From NCBI GenBank assembly GCA_951799445.1, contig OX637296.1, forward strand, positions 15,562,001-15,626,000: DNA of 64,000 nucleotides. The letters run 5' to 3'. Shown one piece after another: positions 1 to 9,900 of this stretch. The position numbers and the translations under genes are program-made. This stretch comes from Pseudisothecium myosuroides. Lineage: Eukaryota; Streptophyta; Bryopsida; Hypnales; Lembophyllaceae. The stretch's first letter is position 1, and the number at the start of each line of letters is the position of its first letter. The notes beneath the pieces are model-generated. The model worked only from the letters and a program-made list of their open reading frames with translations. It searched no databases and had not been told where the DNA came from.

Positions 1-1125
1 TACCTCCTTCAATTTCTCATCCTCAACCTTGCGAATGAAGCCTTGCAATGTGCACTGCGGCTTTCGACGATCCGGTTGCTCCAACTGCCCTTCCCACAAA
101 ACAGAAAGTAGAAAACATCTCTTGAGCGAAAAGAAAATCTCAAGAAATTGCAAAATCCAAAAAAGCTCATTAATTGAGACACCTACCTAAATGCACCACT
201 CTAGATTTCTCTACACTAAACATTCTACCAACCAAAATTTGAACCGTAATAACTTCTGCATATAAAACCCAAATGCAACACTCCTCGGTGCATTCCAAAC
301 CCTCATTCTAAACCTTCAAAATCACCCCATTCCAAACCTCCAACATAATCCCTAGATACTGATCATACGAGATGTAGAGAATCAACAGATGAAAGTCTGT
401 GAGAGCCAGGTATTCAAACGATGCTCAATTAATTGTAATTCCCTCAACTACCAAAAATCAAAAACAACAAACAAGGGGTGATATAAAACCAGTCACCCCA
501 TTTCAAACAGAAGTTCCAATCGTAATAACTTTCGCATACAAAATCCAAAATATAGCATTCCTCGGTGCGTTTGAAACCCTTGTTCCTCTCCTAAACCTTC
601 TAAATCGTCATTCCAAACGACACTCAATCAATTGTAATTCCCTCAACTACAAAAAATCGAAAACAACAAACACGGAATAGTGTAGTATCAAACCAACCCC
701 ACCAGTTCCCCGTCCCATTCCCATTCCCATTCCCCAACAAAATTAGGTCAAATCCCCCAAACCAACAACAAAACATTCCCACGAGCACTCAGAATCCCAT
801 TCCTACAATTTCCACACACCCACCTGCACATGAAGACTACATCGGCTATCCCTTCCGAGGTGCAATGAATGCGTGGCGCCCGGCATGAGCCTCAACACCG
901 GGTTCCCTTGCATGTCCACTGCGAATCGCACTTCCGTCCCTAGCGGCCACCCTTCCTCCGACACCGTTGACAACGTCCCTTCGCTGCACGACTCCGTCAC
1001 CGTTCTCGCGCCTTTCCGTTGGCGATGGGCAGAGAAGCACACTCTTCTTCTTCTCCTCCGCCATGCCTCCTCCTCCTTGCTGCAAAGTTGCGGTTGGTGC
1101 TGCTGGTACTACCACACCGCTCCAT
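1..1125 (-). CDS. GluTRBP: GluTR-binding protein-like (FMN-binding split barrel), partial
   Basis: Two minus-strand exons are readable. The upstream one (about 1020 down to 824) encodes GTLSTVSEEGWPLG, then EVRFAVD and SRCSLHVQ, and ends at a CAG|GTGGGT donor. The next (84 down to 1, running off the window) encodes LEQPDRRKPQCTLQGFIRKV. The phase-0 join gives HVQ|LEQ, as I remember it in plant glutamyl-tRNA reductase-binding protein (GluTRBP/PGR7), a HugZ/PNPOx-like plastid protein that regulates tetrapyrrole synthesis. The N-terminus is unclear: an ATG at 1125-1123 opens a Ser/Arg-rich transit-like stretch, but it is in a different frame from the conserved exon, so an indel, an unseen intron or decay is possible. 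The C-terminal half lies outside the window. The family is recognised from motifs, not from a search. Confidence 0.62.
240..680. repeat. Diverged direct repeat in the intron of the GluTRBP-like gene
   Basis: Within the 739-bp intron (85-823) two blocks recur. 240-340 resembles 520-620 (both carry CGTAATAACTT and CCTCGGTGC), and 419-478 resembles 618-677 (both carry AATTGTAATTCCCTCAACTA). The second pair is spaced about 199 bp. No coding capacity is evident. Confidence 0.5.
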
Positions 1126-1334
1126 TTTTTAATTGCTCTTCTTGAGAAGATGGTCCCTGATGGCATAAACTGCTTACCGTTTCTTGAGAACCACCTGGGC
1201 ACAGCATGGTGAAGGAAGGGTTTCCTTCCTCCAATCCAACATACCTCTAACCTGCGCCAAGAAACGCAACATCTTCAAATGCATTGCGCCAAATAACCAC
1301 AACCAATGTCCCCTTCAAAGAAATGCAACTGTAC

Positions 1335-1785
1335 AAGAACACAATCCTCTCTCTCTTATGGTGTCTTCTACCAATGAAGAAGAGAACCCAAAGGGTGCGC
1401 AAATGGTGCCACTTGAAACAGAGATTTCAGCTCCTCAAAATAGAACAAACATCATAATTCACAGGGCATTAATCCAAAAGAAAAACCAACAATAAAAGAA
1501 CACAATCCTCTCTCTCTTATGGTCTCTTCTGCCAATGAGGAAGAGAACCCAAAGATGCCCAAATGGCAACACTTGAAACAGAGATTTAAGCTCTTCAAAG
1601 CAGCAAAACATTATAATTCATAGGGCATTAATACAAAAGAAATCCAACTGAACCAGAATACAAATCCTCTCTCTTCTGGTGTGTTCTGCCAATGAAGAAG
1701 AGAAAGCCAAGGGTACCACTTGAAACAGAGATTTCAGCTCGTCAAAATAGAAAAACATCATCATTCATAGGGCATTAATCCATAC
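1335..1785. repeat. Three-copy tandem repeat of about 150-160 bp
   Basis: Three successive units begin near 1335, 1494 and 1651. Each holds CAATCCTCTCTCT, then CCAATGA(A/G)GAAGAGAA, ACTTGAAACAGAGATTT and finally AGGGCATTAAT. The third unit is shorter. The array lies between the GluTRBP-like gene and the small gene at 1915-2289. Its 3' edge coincides with the start of the tandemly duplicated unit. No function is evident. Confidence 0.7.
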
Positions 1786-1914
1786 AAGGGAGACTAGTAG
1801 AAAGAGGATCTAACCCAAACCAAAGGTTTTGTGATTATGAGGATCCTTGTTACCAACTATCCCAATGCACGTACCTCCACCCAAAAAAAAATGCACAATC
1901 TCGCAATCTTGCTC

Positions 1915-2289
1915 CTACCCAGCAATGTTACGAACAGGGACGTCAAGCAGCCTCACGAAGCGAGCCTGCGCTTGAACCGCCAACAGGCTCCTCTGCAACA
2001 ACCAAAAACCCATAGCCAGAAACACAAAGTCCATAAGGAAATTCACTGCAAACCTCTCAATCGACATCACAGTTCGCAAAGCAATGCAAGGAGCTAACCC
2101 CAGACACTGCGAGAACCCAGAATTGGGGAAAATGAGCACACTTACTTTGCCTTTGGCACTAGCAACTTGCCCATCAACAAGAAGAGGAATGCTGGAAGGC
2201 GCAATTGGCGCCAGCGCGTGCGGTTTGCGGAGCGATTCGTGGGTTGTCCATGGACTGAGAGCGCGCAAGTGCGCGACTGCAGATGCCAT
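1915..2289 (-). CDS. Small unidentified protein, one C-terminal membrane-like segment
   Basis: An open frame starting at ATG 2289-2287 encodes about 124 residues; in-frame sequence upstream meets a stop. The N-terminal part is Ala/Ser/His-rich and could be an organelle-targeting peptide. The C-terminal part has a hydrophobic stretch (FLMDFVFLAMGFWLLQRSLL) followed by AQARFVRLLDVPVRNIAG. A possible 47-bp intron (GTAAGT to TTCTCGCAG) lies inside the open frame. The C-terminal 40 codons recur as a fragment at 13832-14044, so the coding assignment is supported only by this duplicate. I do not recognise the family. Confidence 0.4.
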   Translation of the reverse strand: MASAVAHLRALSPWTTHESLRKPHALAPIAPSSIPLLVDGQVASAKGKVSVLIFPNSGFSQCLGLAPCIALRTVMSIERFAVNFLMDFVFLAMGFWLLQRSLLAVQAQARFVRLLDVPVRNIAG

Positions 2290-2399
2290 GGCCACGACTG
2301 ACGAGGAAGACGAGGCCGAGAGCAACCTACGCACTCAGAAATGCAGAAATCCAAGGAAAAAATTTGGTACTGTAGCAATTGGGTGAATGGTGTCAGCGG

Positions 2400-3265
2400 A
2401 TGAGGATTCGACAGATTCTTTTTATGTAAACCGGTAGTGTGATCTTGTCAAATGTGATATCAAGGAGGGAACAGTGTGAAAACGGTAACATTTTCTCTCG
2501 CATTTTCTTCCTGTCAACACTATCAAGGGATGGGTTTTTTTTACACGCAAATGTACATGCAAATACAAGTGTCCGAGATGCCGGCTCTGTTGGTTTTGAA
2601 GGACGCATTCTACGGTGTCGGTGTCGCTTTGCTACAGTGATGAAAGCTTCACGATTAATGTGGGTAGATTGTTTTAGCTAATCTTATTTGGAATTCTTTT
2701 TGAGTATTCTGTGTGCATTTCTGTTTTGTTGGACTGAAGAACGGCTCAACAGCAGCGGCAGCTTGCGATTTGAGCTTTGAGGTGTGCGGGAACTCTATTG
2801 GATTTGGACGCTACTGATGGCCTTGAGGAGGAGGACAGTGTTGTCAGGTAACCTTAAAAATCCTAAATCCTAATTTGTTTAGGGTACAGACTAGTGATCC
2901 CATAACTAGTTTATGGAATATAGTGCAATATGCTACCTTCAACACAGATAAAGCTTGTGCACCTCCTCTTGAAAAGCCCTTTCCAACGGTACCAAAAACT
3001 TGACCAACTAACACATGATTCAAAAGATACATAATTTAGTATAATTTAGTTCCAAAAATAACTCAAAAATCCATAACTTTCCCATCATCGGTCCAAACGC
3101 CACGAAACAAAGCCCGTGCACCCCTCCTTGCCAAGCACTTTCCGACGGTATCAAGCACGCCACCGGGGGACGCACGGTCCGGGAGATCTCAACGTAACAA
3201 ACAAACAAACTTAAGGTATGGAATGGATAGGCATCAACTTTGGCTACCTTGAGAGTAAACAACAT
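2400..3265. other. Intergenic, with a diverged internal repeat
   Basis: No gene is supported here. Two segments, about 2950-3000 and 3108-3155, share GTGCACC(T/C)CTCCTTG-like and CTTTCCRACGGTA motifs and look like old copies of one repeat unit. Short open frames on either strand show no recognisable motif. Confidence 0.35.
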
Positions 3266-3269
3266 TAAA

Positions 3270-4400
3270 GAAAAAAATAGAAAAGAAAGGATTTTGCAAG
3301 TTGTGAAGGATTATCGGAAGTACTATAATACAAAACTAACTAAAAAGATGCTAATTTCAATGTGGAGGACTTTGCAAATTGGCCATCAAATTCTATTGTT
3401 TGTCATAGTTTTGACAAAAATGTCTCCATTAAAGGCTCTTTTTTACAATGTACGAGTAGCGCAAGGATTTTTTTTGTAGAAACTCAATTAATTTTAGCCA
3501 ATTTAGGGATCTCTGGTATAGACAAACAAATAATCCAATTACTCAAATTTAGATTTGGACAATATATGGGCAACATGCAAAAATTCCTATTTTGGCCCAA
3601 TGAACATACTAATATCAATTGTACAATACAAATTGCATCATGCAAAATATAGGCACATGGCCACATCTCTTGCTAGTATGCCCAAAATCAAATATAAAAA
3701 AAATCAAAATCAAACAATATAACAATGTTGTTTGGTCACTATACAAAATAATCATGAGTAACGGAACCCAAGATGCTTTAATCTCATTAATGTAGAAAAA
3801 ACAATAGACAAACTACAAGAAATACAAGTACCCCCTTAGCTATCGTAATATGCCATTTGCATAGACCCAATACACAACTGTGACTATGAAGCAAAACAAA
3901 ACCCAAACATGTTACTAGTACTAAATCACACTCATGATAGCCCATTAATTCCCAACCCAACCACAACCTAATCTAGTCATACAATTCATTGAATTCACAT
4001 ATTGTTAGGACAAATTTTACTAGATATCATTATACACAAAGAAACAGAATACAATACAATGCTAAACAACATTAGATGACAAGGATGGAACGTAGCACCA
4101 CTCTTAATAATCATTGCCGACATCAAAGGAGCTATATGTTCAAGATGCAAAAAATTACTATACAAGGATCAAAACCTAAAAAATAAAATGAGCTCTACAA
4201 ATAAAACATTCCAAGAACTCTACCAAAATGCAATACAATACTTATGCACACTACCCTCACCAAACACAAAATAGAACATCACCAACCTCTACCATCCAAT
4301 CCTCCACAAAACTACATCAAATATACATGTCTATAATATTCAAACAAACATAAATACAAACAAACGAATCAACGAACAAACAAACCATTATTTAAAGTAC
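3270..4400 (+). pseudogene. Decayed coding remnant, probably the 3' part of a retroelement
   Basis: Protein-like stretches survive on the plus strand in shifting frames. 3362-3652 encodes a Cys-containing stretch with NSIVCHSFDKNVSIKGSF and LISGIDKQII-like text. 4000-4274 reads GQILLDIIIHKETEYNTML, an in-frame TGA, then QGWNVAPLLIIIADIKGAIC and a Lys/Asn-rich tail ending at TAG. The GWNVAPL block reminds me of C-terminal regions of plant retroelement polyproteins, but that is a recollection, not a match. At least one stop and two frame changes show decay. The following 4280-4400 is A-rich. Confidence 0.3.
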
Positions 4401-4429
4401 TAGCCTATAAACAATTATGGTCTTCTAGT

Positions 4430-6160
4430 TGTCTGAGTTGAGCATGAATTCCTTAAGATCCCTAATATATGTACCAGTCACAATCAATCTATTGAACCTC
4501 ATATACTTCCAATTTATAACCAAACTCAAGAGAGTTAAAAAGCCTATCTCAAATTTACTATGAATCTTTAACAAAATCCAAAATTGTGAAGACTTTTTGT
4601 TTGCTAAATAAAACCAGACATGAGCATCTAATATATAGAGGGTCATATCAATATGTGTGCTTAGCTTACTAACAACTAAGCATGGAATTTTGTATGATCA
4701 TCACCTCCCTTATTCAAAGAGGGTCAATGAATATTGGCATAACTATAATCAAATTTTGCCAAAATATTTGAATTCTTCAAGATGTAGTGGACCTCACTTA
4801 TGTCCATTCAACTAAAGAATCAATGATTGTGATGTTAGTGAGGTGCAACAAATGTATACAGTCCATTAACGGGGGTTATTGCCTTTGCAAGAAAAATTAC
4901 CAATATAAACCAAGCAAGATTGATAGTTTTAGCAAACAATGAAATAACATTTTGACCTAAAGACAAGTAGTGCTTTGAGAAGCGTTTTGTAAAGAATCCA
5001 TGTCATGTCAACCAATAGCATGCACATCCAAAATTTTCACAAACATCAATTAAAATTGTCCATATGTCTCAAGAAAATAAAAATAAAAATATTTTTTTTC
5101 CCACAAACGTGAATCCTCTCCAACCGCTAATAACACTTGCAAGCCAAAATGATACAAAAAACATTAGCAAGTGGAAATGACAGTGTCATTGTAACTAATT
5201 TATGGCTTGGATTGTTGTTGGTTTGTGTAATCAAGTTAGGTACACTCAATATTTGATGTATTTAAGGTAGAATAATCCACTGTGGACAAAAGAGCCATTT
5301 TGGACACCTTGGGAATGATCCGTTACAATTTTTTCTTTTATAAATGAGATATAGGCCACAATCAATGTCTAAGGTGATAGTATTGTAGTCATTAGTGACT
5401 ACAATACAAACTTCTACCTTTTGAGTGTATATTCATTGTAGGAAGTGATTTTTTTATACCTTTATAATGTGGCCACGTCAGAAATATTTTAATTGCTTTA
5501 GGTGGGTAAGATGATTATGAATTAAACACTTTTAATTTGTTGGTTTTAGGGTAGTCTAGATATTCTTTTGGTCCATAATGGGCAACACACTTCAAAAATT
5601 CATAACAAATTTATACTTTGTCAAAAAAATACTCGGCAATTCAGTCAATTATTCTAGCTATTTCTCACACTTGTCTTTATGTGGAAAATTTTAAAAAAAA
5701 AATCAGAAATAGCATAAAGGTAAACTTCTAATTCTGCCCATGATGAGATGTTAGTTCTAACTTGTCACCAACTTTTGTTTGCACTTGATTTATGGACACT
5801 TTTTTTAGACAATATATTGGGCAATATACATCTAAGAGGCTACTTGGTTATAATATTACTTCATGGGTTTACTATGAAACCTTGAATTTCAAAAGACTTC
5901 AGCAAAACTATATTTTGTATGATGTGAGCTCATTAATGAAGTTTAGACAAAATAGACAAACAAATAAACAAAAAAATAGAAAACAAAAGAGTTCATAAAA
6001 TAAAAAATATTTTTATATAATTAAACCTTCAAAAATGAGGTACCCAAGATATATAGCACCTCCTAAGGTAGGAGGTCCATAAATTGACCATTTAAGTCCA
6101 TCTACCTCATCAATGACTGTAGTAGATTTTTCAGAGAATATGTCACTCATTCCTAGATAG
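4430..6160. repeat. Non-coding block shared with 14.93-15.85 kb
   Basis: From about 4950 to 6000 the sequence matches 14,930-15,850. Shared landmarks are TCCAACCGCTAATAACAC (near 5117 and 14,980), ATTTATGGCTTGGAT-like text and ATGGGCAACACACTTCAAAA. It is part of the tandem duplication and lies upstream of both RLK1 and RLK2. No gene is supported; short open frames are not conserved between the copies. Confidence 0.6.
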
Positions 6161-6299
6161 GGGATGCATTTCGAACCCGCTCAATTTAAGGACCTTACCA
6201 AAGCTTTTGTGGCCCAAATAGTAGAACTATCCCCAATAGACTCTTCATTCACACTGGTCATACTACCAAAGTTACTCTTCTCCTCCTCCTCTACTCCCA

Positions 6300-6972
6300 A
6301 TCAGTGCGCACAAGCTTCGAGAAGTATTCTTTTCTTTCTGGAGCCCTGGCTCTTGCAGACATAACTTATCAGGTCTCCAATTCTCTGGTAGTCTTCGTCA
6401 CACGGCATCGGAGGTTCACACTTGGACGGTGCGTCACCAGCTCACGAGCTCACGAGCTCACGACTATTCCGTATCTGTCGCCGTTGCTTCCTTTCGGACA
6501 TATCCAAAAGCCGTGAGCCTCCATTGTGGAGATATAGACATCATCACACCATCAAGCTGGCAAGCTGCTTCCCGCAGGTGTTGAGATGTTGAGTCATCAA
6601 CAAGTTGCATCATCTTCTTCATTTCACCTCGATGACCCAAACTCCACGAAGCTGCTTGAGTGCAGGTTTTGAACAACGTGCGAAGATATCTGAGACAGTG
6701 GAACTCTCCCCGCAGTTGTACAGTATGGAGAATCGACTTAGGGAGGTTCTACTATAGCTGGATAATATCTTAAGAGCCAGACCTGCTTCCGCATCAGTCG
6801 TCGTTCCCCAATGAGCAAAAACCGAGCGCGCTGTGTAATCCCTGATTCGATCGTAATCTTCAACACCTGAACGGTTGTGTTGCGGAACTCTCCAAGAGTT
6901 TGAGCTGTGTGAGCTTTCGAGTATGACATGGTCGATGTCATCAAATTTTCGTTGAACCGTGCAAATTTGACG
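6300..6972 (+). promoter_or_regulatory. 5' flank of RLK1, conserved in all three kinase copies
   Basis: This stretch, with CTGGAGCCCTGGCTCTTGCA near 6340 and GTTGCGGAACTCTCC near 6880, recurs before RLK2 (17,180-17,818) and RLK3 (43,850-44,816). The conservation suggests promoter plus 5' UTR, but no specific TATA box or transcription start can be assigned. Long minus-strand open frames here run antisense to it and are not conserved. Confidence 0.35.
6721..6754. mobile_element. Scar of a TA-flanked MITE in the RLK1 5' flank
   Basis: The string ATCGACTTAGGGAGGTTCTA is the right end of the 190-bp MITE seen at 35152-35341. It is bounded by TA on both sides with only about 34 bp left between them. 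The equivalent positions before RLK2 and RLK3 lack it. Confidence 0.5.
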
Positions 6973-9900
6973 ATGAGGTGTAAATTGGGAGTCAAGGATT
7001 GTCGGAGCTCGCTGATTCCGCGAGAGCGTTACTTCGTTGTAGTAGTAGCTCTGCTTCTCTTGTTTGCACCTCGCAGCTCCGTGTCGCAATACACACAGAA
7101 CTACGATCAAGTACAGTGTAAGTATTAGCTAATTTATTTTTGGTGTCATGTTACTGATGACCGAGAACTGAATACTATCTGGTGTGACCGGTACGGCTAT
7201 GAAAGACTTTTTGCAGAACCTCAAAGCTGCGTGGTATTGCTGTAAACTCAACCTATACGGAAACTTAGTGGACAATCTAATTCAAAGTGTTTTTGTGTGG
7301 GTATGTGTGGCACTTGCCAGTGAACGCTCTACAATCCATTTTTACAGCATGGAGTCGCACCCCCGACCAAGAGAACAATTTAGCAGGCTGGAACACCACG
7401 CAACAAATTCCTTGCTCGCAGAACATTAATGCGGATCCTGCACCTAATTATCGTGGAGTGCAGTGTGTGACGCTCATCAACTGCCAACCAAAGGATGCGA
7501 ACCAACACAGTAACTGCTCAGCTTTCATCATCGGCTTGTGAGAGCTCAATTTTCTGATTCTACTCTATTCTTTGATCACTTACACCCAAGTGATTTTCTT
7601 GTAGAACCAGCTACCACCGGTTTTCAGAGTTTCTTATTTTCATAATGGCATGAACAACAGAACTCTCAACAACGCATCAATCGTAGGAGAGTTGCCTGCG
7701 TCTATCGGAAATATCACCACTCTGTCGACGTTGTGAGTCGATCCTGAACTACTCAATAATGCTTTGCTTCGCCATTGCAGAGGGGATTTCATCTTTCCTC
7801 AACCTCGGAATTAATTAGTCTCAAAACCGGCTGAAACCCCCCTTAATTTCTTGCGCTTGCTGCAGAGAGCTCACTGGAAACCCGAACCTCACAGGACAAC
7901 TTCCTTCACAAATTCAGGAAACGAACCTCTACATTATGTAAGGCTCTCATGATGCAATGATCTGATTTCTGTGGGTTGTTTTCACATGAAAGTAAATTCT
8001 GCAAGCTCCTCTCTGTTGCAATGCTGATACTGTAGTACCTTTTCAATTTCAGCAAAAATTAATTGTTTTTGAAGGAATTTGTAATTTCAAGAAATTATAA
8101 TGATAATTGCCAAAAATCTTCAAAATTGTCAATACCTATTGCCCAAATCCAACTAATTCAGACCATTTTGAACACACTTTCAATGAACTTGATCACAATT
8201 CAGGGTAGGAAAATAGATTTAACTTGATTTTCTTACAACTACTAAAATGAAAGGAAGTTTTATTTGATCGGCCCTCATATTATTTTTGAATAATGAAACC
8301 ATGTATACTTGTAGCCAAAGGTTAACTTGAAGTATCAGTACCTATACCATTGAGCGTTTATGATAGTAGTAATCAATGTAAATGATTACTTGGAGAGGAT
8401 ATCAATAATATAGTACACCGGAAGGAAATGATTATATGGAGAGGACACCAATAATAGATGGTAGCACACATATACTACCAACTATATGGTACTTAGTATT
8501 GTTAATAGTATATTGTATTGGATACTTGTACAAGTGCCTAATATTTTGTTAATTCAACATTTTGGATCATGAAATATGTTGAAATCCCTTTTTAATTGCC
8601 AAAGTTAAAAAGTTAAATTTAGCAAAGGTTGCCAAAATTGAAGAGGTACTATGATAGCTTTTTCAAAGTACTACCGAGTTTCTCATTTAGATTGCTCTTT
8701 CAACTAGGCTAATTCGTTTCTTGTGGTGATAGTGATGTTCATGACAATAATTTTTCCGGCAACCTTCCAGATCTTGGCAATCTGACCTTGAAACTGTGAG
8801 CTTCTTTCTGCATAGTTCCTGTAGTGCTTATTTCTATGTTTTCTTCCAATGTCAGGCTTTACTTCATTCTCTATGTTTTTTGGAGTGATAACTACCGCCT
8901 ATGTGATCATTGCAAGGTAATCGCAACTATGGTTATGGCAATGCTATGTTTTCAATGTTATTTATGGCATTTTGACAGGGACCTGAGTGGCAATCGGTTT
9001 AATGGGTCCTTTCCAACGGCTCAAATTGAAGGAATGACTTTCCTGCAGACACTAAATCTTGGCAGCAACCAGTTTGAGGGAGAGATTCCTCGAAACGTCT
9101 TTGTGACTTTGACACAGTTGGATCATCTGTAAGAACCTGGATGCCATTTATAGACACTTCTTTTTGGAATAATTTGTATTATTCTGTGAAGGCATTTACG
9201 AGCTTCTGGAATATTTTTTCAAATGAAAAATTGCAGTGCGAAATAAGCCTTAAATGTCTAAATTTTGGCTTTGGTTGAATGCAGGAATTTATCCAACAAC
9301 AACTTCACTGGGTCTGTACCGACTCTCACTACCATCAAGAATTTACAGGTTTTGTAAGTAGCCCAGTACCATGTGGTTTCTAGACCTCTCACGCTCTTAT
9401 TTTCAGCCATTATGTTCCCCCTTCTCTATGCACTAGAATCTTGAGGACGTGTACATTATAGTTTCAAGTGTGGGGCAACCTAATGACTGCGAAGACCGCA
9501 GTTTCTTCCAAGCACTCACAATTGTACTTAAGAAATCAGAGAACTGAAGACATGTGAGCACTGAGTCAGTGCAGACAATGTTGTGGTCTTGGACAGGGAT
9601 TTGTCACGTAACAAGTTCAACGGCTCGCTTCCTGATCTTACGAATATTTCCTCCTTACTGTCTATGTAAGTCCTTGTGACTCTGAGAACCTTGTCTAAAC
9701 ATGTGGTTTTAATCAAAATTGAAGCTCAAAGTTGGATTTAGAAAAACTGTAGCTCACAATTGGCTCTAATTTAATAGTGTTTGTTTGCTGCAGGAATTTG
9801 AGTAGGAATGCGTTTACGGGATCTTTCTTACTCTCCTCTATATTTTACAGCAATCTCTCAAACTCTCTTTCTACTTTAGACCTCTCGTACAATCTGTTGA

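Noticed and set aside
6619..7110. 163-codon minus-strand open frame over the RLK1 5' end
   Set aside because: It is antisense to exon 1, is broken in the other two copies, and its length follows from codon use on the coding strand.
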